Part shown: positions 22,392 through 34,465 of the stretch, piece after piece
Layout of the letters: the number at the start of each line of letters is the position of its first letter
Position numbering within the stretch: position 1 is the stretch's first letter
NCBI GenBank assembly: GCA_015178975.1
Contig: WHVD01000001.1
Span: forward strand, 3,286,001-3,350,000
Length of the DNA stretch: 64,000 nt
Origin: Hysterangium stoloniferum
Taxonomy: Eukaryota; Basidiomycota; Agaricomycetes; Hysterangiales; Hysterangiaceae
Direction of reading: 5' to 3'
Made by a program: the position numbers and the translations under genes
The notes under the pieces: model-generated
Seen by the model: only the letters and a program-made list of their open reading frames with translations
Database searches by the model: none
What the model was told of the DNA's origin: nothing

Positions 22392-22750
22392 CAGCTGTTT
22401 CAGGTATTTATGGCAGAGTTCAAAATTCAAAAAAATCCCACTGGGCTGACAGACAAATTGTATCATATATCAGGAATGGGGCATGATTAAGACAAAATAA
22501 TTTCAGATGTATATTATATAGTATATACATATCTATAGATGTATCAATATATATGACCTTATAATTCATTTAATATTTGGTTAAATATCACTGCAGTAGC
22601 TCCCCTTCATTCAATTCTTGCCTGATTTGGATCCAAGCTTGTGGAAATAATCTTACATATGGTATCTAAATATATACTGAATTAGGAGGTTTAATACTAT
22701 CCGTTGAATAAGTTATGCTACTCACTATATGCTGGCTTGAAATGCTACTA
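22392..22750 (+). repeat. Left TIR of the long-TIR transposon
   Basis: The first ~360 bases pair with 28753-28395 in reverse complement at roughly three quarters identity by eye. Shared blocks include GGTATTTATGGCAGAGTTC and 'catgattaagacaa'. The match ends near 22750. Confidence 0.75.
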
Positions 22751-22947
22751 GACACCAATATTCCAACCTGAGTAAGAAGATATACTACAAGATATTCAAG
22801 CAATTTCATGGTTTTGCATTTAAAATGGGGAATGTGAGCATACACCAATAATTATCTCAGTATTCAGGGATATTTAGATCATATACATGTGTATGCTAAC
22901 TGGTTGTCACAGGGTGTGACAAGTTTTCCTCACCTTGATGAAAGAAT

Positions 22948-24673
22948 ATGGGTCAAAAGCAAGCATCCAGTGAGTCAATGGGTGATAATCTGGCAAAAAA
23001 GCCTTGTCGACAATGTGATGGTATTGATCCAAATAACATTGCCCAAGGCCGCAGATCTCATATACCTTCTGTCCAGACTCAGCAGAGTGATATCAAGAGT
23101 AATTCCACAAATATACCATCTAAAAATAACAATAATTCCAAAGGAGCCTTATCTCCTGTGCAAAAGATGCAGGAGGATGTTGGTTCTGATATGGATTATG
23201 ATCCAAAGGTTGACATTCTCTTAGAGGAAACCAGTGCAGGAAATATTTTTGATCAAAGTGATATCTTTGATGATTTTTCTTCTATTCAAAAGAGTTTGGA
23301 TGAGAACAAGGGGGCAAAAAAAATGTGTGAGTTGCAGCACACTGCTAATCCAGCAGAGTCTCATAAGTAAGCCGATTATATATTTGTTATTTTTAACCAA
23401 CCCTGCATTGCTATAGGTGTTCATTTTCATATCCCATATATGGAAGGCAAAACAAAAATTGCTGGGATTTTAGATGTCAAAAGTGATACACCTTCCGAAA
23501 CCTTGGTTGAGAAGATTTGCAGTTGGCACCCTGGTCCACTGTCGTCCAAAAAAGAGGCCCTTGCTCTTTGTTAGGCTCATAATGGATAAACACACAATCT
23601 ATAATCTACAGAATCAAGAAAATTGGGAGTTCCTAGCAAAATTGTATCCAACTGAAGTTGCAAAAAAGGGCGAAGGAGCTGCCACTGAGATAAGGTTTCC
23701 AGAATCTGTAAGTATGTTTCCCAGCTACATACATTCACATTACTAACTTGGTTTAGTTCTTAGGAGATTTTCAACTATCTAAAGAGTTGTGGATGGACAA
23801 AACAACAAAAACTAATACTATCAAGGGTGCAGCAAAAGGCAAAAAGGGACCAACCATGAATTATTTTACAGACTCTGACAATGAGCCTCTTGACTGGGAA
23901 GAAATTGCTGATAACAAAGCTGGCTATTCAGCATCTTATAAAGTGACATAAAACCAGCTGATCAAAGTGTTGAAGAAATGCAAGATATGTGTTTCACAAA
24001 ACCAATTATGCATGACCAACAAGCATGGAAGATGCGGTCATATTTCATTATCTCAACTTTGTGCTTAGGCTAGTGCAATGGTGAGCAAAATTTCAATAAT
24101 ATTATTTCTAGCTAAAACCACTCTTTTTAGATGTAAACACCTCCACAGGCAACATTGAGTAGCCCCCCTCACACAGAGATTTTTTCTGAATTTCATCATG
24201 ATCTTGGTGAAAAACCTGATATTGTCCAGCAGGGTGGAATACAGAAGGTAGGAGACAATAATATTATGCCTATGCCTGTGATGCCTGGTACAATGCAGCT
24301 CCCTACCAACCTCATTCTCAATGTTGGAGCCCGTAGCTCTTCCTCAAGCTGGAGCAGAAGCTGGTCTCAACAGCGAGAGCACTCTCCAGAAATCTCCAGT
24401 GCACCTGAGAATAGTGACGGACCATTCCCTACTGTGGAAGAATGGCTGGCTACCCTCAAAGAGTCAGCAACTATACGATTCACTGGCTGGGATGCATTGC
24501 AGAAAAAATTTGATACTCAAGGTGCATTGGAAATGACATTGGATATGCTTGGAACCTTCTCAAGGGAACATGTTGTGCAAGGGTTTGGTTTCAATATGAT
24601 GGAACAGGCAGTTGTATTGATCAATTTGGCCAAGGCTGGTGGTGAATATGGATTTAAAGTTAAATCCAAATAA
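22948..24673 (+). pseudogene. Accessory gene of the long-TIR transposon: Cys-rich protein with SAM-like C-terminus (decayed)
   Basis: Open blocks: 22948-23370 (PCRQCDG near the start, Asn/Ser/Asp-rich), 23474-23710, about 23760-24065, and 24155-24673. Splice-like borders occur (GTAAG at 23368; GTAAG at 23709), but frames do not join cleanly and single stops occur (for example after YSASYKVT). The third block has a Cys cluster, KCKICVSQNQLC then GRCGH, which may bind zinc. The last block has PTVEEWLATLKES and a helical tail (LGTFSREHVVQGFGF) resembling a SAM-type helical domain. It lies convergent to the transposase, inside the same TIRs. I do not recognise the family. An accessory transposition or host-interaction role is an inference from position. 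Confidence 0.5.
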
Positions 24674-25732
24674 TCCTCACACATTAGAAGCATAATACTT
24701 GCTTATTATTACAATTTTGGACTAATACATATTTGATTCATGGCATGAGATCATAGACTCACAACAATATTAGAAATTATCAATAAAAGATGGTAAAAAT
24801 GGGTTTATTCAGTGTATGTTATAACAAGACTTGTGAAAACATTTCATACATATCCAGAATGTTCCATCCATCCATATGCATGCTTAGGGGTAATGGTAGC
24901 TAGAGCAGAATAAAGGAAAGAATATACAGCCCACTCATCCTTCATTTCAGCAGCTGTGTGGAAAATATTGCCATGATGACACAAGTGTGCTTTCACATAT
25001 GAGAAGGCTTCTTCAATTGGATTGAGATCGGGTGAATAGGGCAGTAGGTAATAAAGAACAATGCCTCTAAATAAAGTTATAAAAATTAAAAATTAATAAA
25101 TAGCCCAGAGTTATAAATTGACATACCATCTAGCACAAATATGTGCAACATCTTCAAGATGATGGATTGCACAGTTGTCCATGATCAGAACACTATGCTG
25201 TGCCGGCCATGGATTCATAAATGGCATAAGATCCCTGATGTACTGCACGAATGAAGGGCCATCATATGTTCCTTGGCAAATATCAGCATAGAGGATGCCA
25301 TTATAGGAGAGTGCCGGAAGGAATGAATATCTGATTGTAGATTAGTGTAACACTATAAAAATATCAACACATAGAGCTTACCCAGTACCTCTTTGAAACT
25401 TAGCAGATGTTTGTGCACAAATACTATGTTTAGACCAACCATATCGCCTATATGTTGTGCAAGTGTCAATTCAACTTTCATCAATAAACACAAGCCACTT
25501 GGCACTTTCAACTCCAATTTGAAAACAAAATTGTGACCTTGCAGCTTCAGAACATTCAGCTGCTGCCTTGGAGAGCTTTAAGCTCAAACTTAACCGAGTT
25601 ATAATAATATGATATGAAAACTCACTCGCTTCCGTGTCAAACCCAATTCTGTCAGAGTGTCCCAGATTGTTGATCTCCCTACAATGATACCATGTTGTCT
25701 CTATAGAAACCCCTGGATTTCGTCAAGGTATA

Positions 25733-27860
25733 TGTGAGGTATCAGCCTCATCTCATAATATTCTTTTAATTTTCTGTGAATTATTTAATATTTTTTCAAA
25801 TTTATTTGTATTTTTATTATATTTTTATTGTGAAATATAAGGCCTTATTCCTTTTAACTTCGTATAATAATAGCATATATGAGCTCATATAATTCTATTA
25901 TATCTTATTTATTTTATTATAATTTTTAACTAATTATTTATATTTTATCTACTTAGTTATTGCTTTTCGGCACCTTGCTGCAGCCTTGTTTGCGCATTTT
26001 TGAAGTCATGTGACTTATTAGATAAGCCTCCGGTGTCGGGATATCACACAAGTCACGAATGTGACTGTAATGACTTACTCGAGTCATAATTTGATTCTGC
26101 CGACTCATCAAATGCTTCTGTCCCGGGACCGCGGCCTTGAACCGTTATGTTCAAGCCAAAGGTTGGAACCCTTGTCTCAGAGAGGGGAATCACATGGTAA
26201 ATAAAGGGTAAAAAATAAGTAGAATATGAGGTCATTATGACCTAAATAATGACCTCATAAAGTAAATAAATGATTAAATATTTAGTTATCAAAATGTATA
26301 TAAGGAGGGCCAAGTTTCCAATAAAATCATCATATATCTCACACATCTTACTGCACAGCTCAGAAGCTTATCTAATCATCCTAAGGACAATAATAGCCTT
26401 AGTCTGATACACTCACTGCAAGCACCTACACTTGCAGAATCTTGAATCTTTGTCAGTGTTACGACCGGACAAATCCTGCCGGACTCCGGGCACTAACCCG
26501 TACGCCCCCACGCGCTACAAGCACCAATCGTCTGTTTATAGGATTTCCCGCCCGGACTCCGTTACGTCAAGACTCGTTACGTTCGACCTCATTAAGACAC
26601 ATATCAGTCACTGGACTTCCCCCGGATCCCGTCTCTGTCTATGTCCGTCTTCGTCCCACGCATCAGTCACCGGAACCCGCTCAGAATCCCGTCACCGCTC
26701 TAATCGAGCCCCGTTCCCGTTTTAGTCAAATGACCTGTCACGATTTAGGACTCCGCTCCCGCTCCGTTTCCCGTTATGGGTTATGCTTTGTCACGATTCG
26801 GACTCCGCTCCGTTCCGTTCCGTTCCTAACACCAATTTGGTGTTTACTATTCCCGTTTCATGTTTTGTTAGTTTCATTTTGCCATTACTGGATTTGGTAT
26901 GTCATTCACTCCATGGTCTATATAAACTGGCAGATGTTGTACATACAATCCAGTCAGAAAATTAGCTTAGATTCCCCCCAGTAATCTAATAATATTTTCC
27001 GCTCTAAAACCTTACTCGATTCACATCGCTCGCACTAGTCGGAGCCCACGGGCTCCGGCGCATCTATCTCTCTCAACCAACTCGACTTACGACCCACAAC
27101 CTCCGACTTACGACCCACGACCCGACTTACGACCTACGACCCATGAACCCCGCCCGGACTCCCCGGGATCCCCGTCCGTCCGTTTGAAATTGGACAACAC
27201 GATCTAGCGAGGGCGCAGCCTATAAGTTGAAGCCAAGTCCTACTGGATATCCCGCGGGTTTCTCCGGAAACCCGGCCTGTGTGTGTATCCTAACAGTCAG
27301 CAACTCTTGAACTTAGCTAATCATCTAAGTTCCCCCAGCCTCACAGCTACCCTTTAGGCTTATTAATTACATAATAAACCTAATAAGTATCTAAGTATCC
27401 TTACTGAAATTCCCTGCCAATACTAGATTATTCAAGGCCCAACCCTAAGTTTATTGAATTAATCAAGTACAAGCACTCAGATAATCCAATACAAATTATT
27501 TTCTCTACTAATAAATTATTTAACACCTTGTTAAATAACTATTAATAGTTACAAATAAGCATACAAGAATCCAAAGCTTTATATCAAGTATCTGCTAAGT
27601 TACTGCGCATATACTCAGCTTCTAGCCCCTATTCTCAAGGAATAGTTCTTTTATTTGCTAAAAGAGTCATATATTGTTCTATTGAACCTTTCAATAATCA
27701 AAATAAGCATTGATTTGAGTTGTTTAAGCTTAATAGTGCAGCTCATTAATCTATCAGTATCTACATTACTGGACCTTTGCTTGTTTTATTGTTGAAGCTC
27801 TGTGACACTATAGCATACTGTATATTGAGCTATCTAAGAGAAACCCCTGAATACATTACA
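25733..27860 (+). mobile_element. Solo LTR family E (TSD GTATA) with nested family A LTR
   Basis: Reads TGTGAGGTATC...ATACATTACA and is flanked by exact GTATA (25728-25732 and 27861-27865). Its own length is about 1284 bp once the nested family A LTR and duplication are removed. A TATATAAGG box at ~26297 sets the orientation. It interrupts the transposase gene. The inverted paralogue is 17484-18918. Confidence 0.85.
26457..27295 (+). mobile_element. Solo LTR family A (TSD GTCAG), youngest layer of a triple nest
   Basis: An 839-bp element from TGTTACGACCGG to ATCCTAACA with exact GTCAG duplications (26452-26456 and 27296-27300). The paralogous family E copy has the single uninterrupted sequence at about 18042, which proves the borders. 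This copy is the richest in CG dinucleotides of its family, fitting a recent insertion little affected by C-to-T decay. Confidence 0.93.
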
Positions 27861-28394
27861 GTATATACTGTATCGGGATTGCACTCCATCAAACCAACAA
27901 GAAACTATAAAAGTTATATTAGGGATTGAACGGCACTGGGCAGATCTCACCTCGATTTCCTCTGATGTCATTATCTGCCTACACGTTTGCTTGATCACAT
28001 TTTTGGGCTCTTGAACTTCTCCCATATCACACCACAGCTTGAGGATTCTTTCAATGGAATATTTTGGGATATCAAGGTCCTGTGAAATCTCATAGATTGT
28101 TTTCCCTCTCACATACTTCTGAAAGACAACACGTGTATGAAGGTCAGGAGAGTATCTTTGGCACTTGTGAAGATTAGGCATAGTTTGTCGCATTTAGGGT
28201 GAGAGAGCATTGTGGGTATGTACTTCAAATATCAACAAAGGCAGATCACGTGGGGTGACAATCACATGCTCATGTCTTCTTCATAGGGTAGTATCCACAA
28301 TTTTACCAATTAAGCTTTATTAATGTCAAATTATCTCATTTAAATTCTTTATTACTTTTTAAACAATGTTTAGTAGTGGTATTTTGGCCCGTTT

Positions 28395-28753
28395 AGATGC
28401 AGTTCAAGCCAGCATATAACAAGTAGTATAACTTGTTCAATAAGCAATATTAAGCCTCATAACTCAGAATATATTTTTATACCATACATAAGAATAGCTA
28501 CACAAGCCTAGATGCAAATCAGGTGAGAATTGAATGAGGGGGAGCTATTGCAGTGATATATACCCAAATATTAAGGAACATGTTATAAGATCATCTATAT
28601 ACATAAATCCCTATATATATGCTATATAATACATATCCCAAAGTATCTTGTCTTAATCATGCCCTGTTCCTGAGATATGACATGATTTATCTGTCAATCC
28701 AGAGCAGGATTTTTTTTGAATTTTGAACTCTGCCATAAATACCGGAACAGCTG
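28395..28753 (-). repeat. Right TIR of the long-TIR transposon
   Basis: Reverse complement of 22392-22750; ends AACAGCTG followed by the TA target duplicate. The region 28194-28394 between the transposase start and this TIR has no gene. Confidence 0.75.
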
Positions 28754-28755
28754 TA

Positions 28756-29010
28756 AAAATAGTATGAGTTGACCTATTGTAATACACAATCTACAAGTGG
28801 AATAACTTGTAATAATAGTACTTGTTTGTCAATCAATGTGTCAGTTAGTGAATCACCTTCTGAGATGATAGGTAGGGTGCTAGTCCAAGTGTACACTGGT
28901 TCTGGCATGCATTAACCTCAGAAAACATGGTCCACAATTAGCATCCTCCTATGAAAAAGTGAAGAAATGGGTGAACTGCCCCTAGGAAAAGGGTGGTTTC
29001 ATCACCAATT
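28756..29010. repeat. Dispersed ~260-bp repeat, copy 2 of 3
   Basis: Matches 4857-5125 and 33436-33712 ('caatcaatgtgtcagtta', 'tttcatcacca'). It directly abuts the right TA of the long-TIR transposon, which apparently inserted at its start. Confidence 0.75.
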
Positions 29011-29269
29011 CCAACAGGTTATTTACTCACGTGTATCGTCCACAAATGACATATGACAAAATCTCGGAACTTGCTGAAACCTTTAGTCCCGGGGTTATGG
29101 AATCAACGGTAAATGAGTTCAATTCAAACCGGATGTGTGAGCTTCTTTCAAGGTACTCACTCCCCTGAACCGCCAACATAAAAAAAGTTTAAAAACCAGA
29201 GTACCAATGCATTGAGTAGTTACAACATCAATTTCCATAAGAAGGTTGAGCCCGTGCTATATATCAACG

Positions 29270-31677
29270 TCAAATCATATACCTACCACAATATAAATTG
29301 AATAAGTGCTTTCCAGGATTGAATGACAGATGTCACACCTAAACGCAGGGTGCTGGTCTCCCAGCTCAATGATCTCTTGCTTAGACATCCCTTCTAACCC
29401 CCATCTCTTCATCCGTACAGGGTCATCGGCATATAAAGGACTGCAATCGCTGCCATCGGGGTTGGGAATGCCATATATCCTATCCCTTCGGGCATTTTCT
29501 CGCATGCAGTAGAAGCCCAAGAAAGCACTTAGGACGATGCCAAGACACTGTAACCAATTAACTTACGTTAACTATTGTTCAAGAGAAGACAAAACATAAG
29601 GTACGTACAGAAAATCCCAGAGCTATGGCGTGGCCACGAATATATTTTGGGGCATCGCTAATGGGATATACGTTTGATGACAATATTCCTGCAGAGTTAC
29701 CGAAGCTGAAAAATAGCCCTATCATTTGGATTTATTAAATATTAATTGTCAAGATCGTGGCGAAGGACGAGAACGATACCTATAACTACCGCACGAGTGT
29801 ACATAGGACCAAAGCTGTAACTGAATAAAGGATGGTGCTAAGGTGAGACATCAAACATCACATACTTATTTCCCTATGCATAATGGCCGTCGTCGATACC
29901 TTATGAGCTATAAGAAGAATAATTACTCACAACGAATGTTATAGCCGTCGGAATGGAAGGATAGGCTCCAGCAACAGTAATGAAAACTGCCACGTACTTC
30001 ACTGCTTGCGAAACGTCGCACAAGAAGATGGTATATCCCACAACAGATAAAAGCATCCTGTCACATTGTCAACGAAGTCCTCATCGATGGCAACGGAATA
30101 GAGTCTACATAATAACAATAAAGGGTGTCCTTAAGGAGAATCGGTCACTCATTCTGCCTACTATGAGTGTGATGATTGTCCCCAGAGCATATGGAGCAGC
30201 AGACAGGGCATTTGCAGCGGCATTGGTGAAACCGAGCGCAGCAACTATATGGTGGATACCTCAGTGAAAAGGTCAATATGAACAAACTAATACTTACTGA
30301 TTGATGGTACGAACAAGGAAATGGAGAAAAAGGGTTGAGAAATAGCTAATGCCACATGAATGACCATCCAATCAATATTCCATGGCCAAACTCACAGAGG
30401 AACATCAAAGAATAAGCATACGTCTTCCAGTCTCTCAGAGCCTTCCACACCTGCTTCTTCGTAAACGGTAAGGGAGTATTTGTAACCCCCTGCGAAATAT
30501 TAAGCCTGTGCAGCCACTTTGCCTTCTCTGCGGGTGTGAGGAGATTGCTATATTGTGGGAAATCCTGAAGCAGCCACGGAGCTGGAATAGCACAGATGAA
30601 GGTAATAAGCCCCTCTAGGATGAAGCTATCAAGGGGTTGGATCGTTCTTGGGCTATGTACGACAGGCACTTACATCCATGCCCAGCCGCTCTTCCCACCT
30701 ACGCCTTTCATGTGCCTAATTCCAAAGGCCAGGAGACCTCCGAATGCACCTAACGTGGTTTTGCAAATCAGATAAAGGTGTCATAAAGACTATCTTCTCA
30801 CCTGCTAGATTCGCTCCCGAAAAGAATATACAAAGTCGGCTGTTGAGTTCTTTACGAGTATACCAAGTGGTAAATAGAAAATTGAGGCCAGGGAAAAGTC
30901 CCGACTGGTCAAAAATTGGATTAAAAATTGCTTCACTTTGACAAAAAAAGAAGTAAAATAACTTCGAACATTCCCAGGAGAATCCTGGTAGCATATAGGC
31001 CTTTGGCGTTTTTTACCAGACCCATCGCTCTGTGGAATCAGTTACTTATTTTATTCATAGATGTACAGCCAGACTCGCATCTGTGAAATTGCGCAACAAA
31101 ACATTAAAAAGCATAACCATCGTGGAGGCTTCAATTTCTTCAGAACGAGATTGCTAGGTACTTCGAAACTGTATATCCCTAGATTTATCAACGAAGCTTT
31201 GAGACACCTACAACGGGACCTACACGATGTAGACGATAAAGAATATCGTCAATGCAATATCGTACTGGATGATGGTCGGGTTACCATATTCAGCTGAGAA
31301 GACATATGTTATACCTGGTTTCCATGCAAACGGAGATCTGCCTCTAATCCAGCGAGTCTGGCCTGTGCAATATTTATTCGGTCAAGGAAGCCTATCCGAT
31401 CACATTAGACTAAATAGACTGTGAGGCAATTCCAACTCACTGAGCAAGTAAATTCTACGCATAACGTGATAAAATGTTAGAGCATACTGTTACTAAACAC
31501 TCACAATGTAGCATAGGGCAAAATCCAAAGATCTATGCGACGCAATAACCTCTTCTCCTCGGCTGGACTCATCTTCAGCTCCAGGTCAACGTGTGCTTCC
31601 TGACTATGGGGGCTGCCCTCGTCGCACCCTTCTAGCTGCTTTACATTACGCTGGCTGGATTTCTCTGTAGTCTCCAT
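29270..31677 (-). CDS. MFS transporter, anion:cation symporter (Dal5/Tna1-like) family
   Basis: A heavily interrupted gene: exons 31505-31677, 31441-31454 (only 14 nt), 31315-31391, 31224-31264, one from 31168, and further exons to the stop at 29270. The reading gives about 500 aa. It has the family order: cytosolic N-terminus, WILPYATL / YLLSFLDRINIAQARLAG (loop 2-3 motif), NQYDIALTIFF, FEVPSNLVLKKLKP, GLVKNAKGLYATRILLG, GLFPGLNFLFTTWY, FILEGLITF, the central loop with FPQYSNLLTPAEKAKW, then the second half with GFTNAAANALSAAPYALG, GRMSDRFSLRTP, GAYPSIPTAITF, TRAVVIGLFFSFGNSAG, YIRGHAIALG. It ends in HPAFRYMI. Such carriers import allantoate, nicotinate and similar organic anions; the substrate here is unknown. 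One junction (around 29900) is unresolved. It sits alone among mobile elements, between the palindrome arms. Confidence 0.82.
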
Positions 31678-32444
31678 ACGTGAAAGTCCGCAGTGAGTAC
31701 TTGGATGGAAGCTCGCAAGCCTTACCCTTGACCCTTATTGCTGCTTCGATCCACAACATTCAGGGGTCGGTGAGAAATTACCATTGGTAGACGTATGATG
31801 TATCAGCATCTCTGTCCTACATGGCAGATATAAAAGTGTGTGACTTGTACGGGGATTTTCTAGGCTATCACAATGTTTAACGCATGCAGGAGTTCATTCC
31901 CACCACTATCAGGTTATATCAGGATAACCATTCTAATAATGTGGCGCGTGTGACCTATAGCCTGCAGAGTACGATAGGGTGAAAATGTTTGACTTGATCT
32001 AGTTTGTCAAACAGTTAATCCAGGGGATAAGATTATTCAACTTTTGGTTACACATTGCGACAATTAGTCTAATAATATGGCGCATGAATTCTTCAAGCGT
32101 AGGCTTCTTGATATATGCATTACTATAAGGATGGGAAAATGACGGAAGCTGTCACGGTTAAATCGTGCAAAGTCTAGAAAACAAATTGCTCCGTCGAAGG
32201 TTGGTCGAAGGAAGGTTTTCATCTTTGTTGAGGTGAGCTCAACGTAAGCATTGTTACATGATAAAACCAAAATTACGCGCTATGAGCCTGTGCATGGCGC
32301 GGTCCCTACCGTCTAGAATTATAACAACTTTATAGTATTTGTCTTGCCAAGGCTTTGCAATATTACGGCTAAAAGAACTATATCTGGACCCGGAAATGGT
32401 ACCTAAATGTTGATTTCCACGCATTTGAGGCACCTTTAGGGGCC
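31678..32444. other. No gene recognised (upstream of the MFS gene)
   Basis: Holds the likely promoter of the minus-strand transporter. No open frame of note and no repeat shared with the rest of the window was noticed. Confidence 0.5.
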
Positions 32445-33804
32445 GGCACCGTATCGTATACGGTCATAAATATTGTAGCGACGACCCATACAAATAACGT
32501 GCCGTAACCGTCTGTTTCAACCCTCCTGTCCGTATAAAGTATACGGACGGTACTTAATAAATATATTTGTCGTCCGAGTCGGCGGTATTGAGGGGCATTT
32601 CAAGAGTTAAAAAAGCATAAATAACCAAAGGATAATAAAGATCTGTATTTATGTAAAGAAAAGACCCTAGGTGAGCATCCAGCAGTCGGCCGAGGAGATT
32701 ACATTCCATAGTAGGATGAAGAGATTTTCTGAGTTATGCACTGGACACCGATCGCAAATATTAGCTAATGTAGGATATATAACTGTGGGTCGTACCATTA
32801 TTCAAGAGCCAAATTTATCAAAAGGATCAGAAAGTTTAATAATATATTCCAATTTCCTCGATAGTGCCATTACAGAGAGACTCACAAGAGTATCCGACAA
32901 CCGTCAATTCACACGCCGCGCCGTCATCATGAAAGACCTGAGAACCCGTGACAGTCGAGTCCGTCAGAAAACGGAAGTGCTGTGTTATATTTACCGTTGA
33001 ACTTCTCATGTTTAGCACAGCGATGTTTCAAATTATCAAGACTTAAATAAGATAATTCAACCTGTTACCATTATTTCCTGGATCAACTCAGTAGTACAAG
33101 GATTTATGGTATTGTCTAGCATGTTTAACGCCTCGCTCACTCTGGGTTGTCTGACTAGTATTCCCATCAATGTTCAATTAAAATAAAAGATAGAACCATC
33201 CCAAGTGATGTAAACAGAACCACACCGCGGTCGTCACGATTGACGCGGGAATGATTCAAGGGAAATGTCACATCTGACCATGCGCGCAATCCATGATAGA
33301 TACTCATAATGATGAGCGGAATATTCCAGGACCAATTCCGTGATTGATGTGGATTCACGCCAGCGTCCCATCCTACTCACCTAGGGAGCATGTTGATTGT
33401 GGTATTGCTGTATACGGCAGGCACTTACACGGCTTATATTAAAAATAGTATGGCTTATTGTAATACACAATCTACAAGAGTTTAATAGACTTGTAATAGA
33501 AGTACTTGTGTGTCAATCAATGTGTCAGTTAGTGAATCACCTTCTGACATGATAGGTTTGGTGCTAGTTTAGGTGTACACTGGTAAAATCATGCATTAAC
33601 CTCAAAAAGCATGGTCCACAATTTATGTTTTCATATGAAAAGTTGAAGAAATAGGTGAGTTGCCCCCAGGAAAAGGGTGTTTCATCATCATTTACAATAG
33701 CTTGTATGGCTCCATGTTTTTTCATCACCATAGACGGCCTCAGCACCTTAAATCCTCAACAATACGACAATGGACCGTATATGGGTGAATACGGTTATGG
33801 TGCC
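32445..33804. mobile_element. Non-autonomous TIR element with CCGTATAC motifs (right copy)
   Basis: Termini GGCACCGTATCG (32445) and GGTTATGGTGCC (33804), inverted relative to 13828-14955. Both ends carry the GTATACGG-type motifs. About 285 bases near 33420-33712 are an insertion of the dispersed repeat, absent from the left copy. The inner end coincides with the end of arm homology. Confidence 0.6.
33436..33712. repeat. Dispersed ~260-bp repeat, copy 3 of 3
   Basis: Aligns along its length with 4857-5125 and 28756-29010. The left palindrome arm has no equivalent ('tgtatacggggatattta' runs through), so this copy inserted after the arms formed, or was lost from the other arm. Confidence 0.8.
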
Positions 33805-34465
33805 GACCGCTAGACCTTCATTCATGCCTCCCTAGCACCCTGTTATATATAGCATATGAGCCGTGATAGAGTAATGAAGCTTCTGAAACCAATGCAAATA
33901 ACTCTAAAATAAAATTTCAAGTGTATGCTGAAGTTATACCAAATGACCTGAAAGGCACCAAGTGGCCAATTTATAACATATAAAATTGTGTATGAAGCCT
34001 TGAAATGAGGTATAATGTATATGAGTTACCCATATACGTATTAAATGCTCTGCAACTAATCTGCGAGCATAATATAGAGCTTCGGAGGCAAATGTTGGTA
34101 TACTTTTACTTCCGCCATCGGTTCCCGGAACGGCTGTGATGTACTTTTGACTGAATAAAATTTTCACTTTAGGCCATTCTTCGTGAAACATCGAAGACGA
34201 AGCGGCCGATCGATGCGTTGGTATGATGTCTCATCTGATCTTCTGATCTAACTGCTTTAGAATAGAAACATCTCATTCCTGTGGATCTACATATACTTGT
34301 TATGACGTTGCGTCGAATAGTCTATAATCACACATCCATAAACCAAATTTAAAAACGTATATGATTACCTAAACGGGGTGAATTGATCAACGTGATAAAC
34401 TCGCCAGCCGCTGCCGCTGAACCTCTAAATGACGGTCCAGAGAATTGCATATGCTCCATACATCC

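Larger units (their letters stand above)
24844..28193 (-). pseudogene. DDE (IS630/Tc1-like, DDE_3-type) transposase, interrupted by an LTR
   Basis: The N-terminal part (28193 to ~27861) encodes a helix-turn-helix: KTIYEISQDLDIP then YSIERILKLW, with an intron-like GTGAGA...TATAG at about 27955-27910. The gene then stops at the family E LTR (25733-27860, duplicated GTATA) and resumes with IYLDEIQGFL and GRSTIWDTLTELGF. Catalytic landmarks follow: FIDES (first Asp), IMDNCAIHH (second Asp) and YSPDLNPIEEA (Glu). It ends GWMEHSGYV and a stop at 24844. Internal stops (one right after the first Asp, one after QGFL) and the insertion make it inactive. It belongs to the 22392-28753 transposon and would have cut at its TIRs. 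Confidence 0.85.
22392..28753. mobile_element. Tc1/mariner-superfamily transposon with ~360-bp TIRs and two genes
   Basis: The ends CAGCTGTT (22392) and AACAGCTG (28753) are flanked by TA on both sides (22390-22391 and 28754-28755). The terminal 22392-22750 is the reverse complement of 28395-28753, diverged. Inside, a plus-strand Cys-rich gene (22948-24673) faces a minus-strand DDE transposase (24844-28193). About 2.1 kb of the length is a later insertion (family E LTR with a nested family A LTR), so the native element was ~4.2 kb. The surroundings match the start of the ~260-bp dispersed repeat, giving a pre-insertion TATATTAAAAATAG-like site also seen at 33436. Both genes are decayed, so this copy is not autonomous. 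Confidence 0.75.

Noticed and set aside
17484-27860. Inverted pair 17484-18918 / 25733-27860 as evidence of a local inversion
   Set aside because: The 25733 copy has its own exact GTATA duplication, so it is an independent LTR insertion in opposite orientation.
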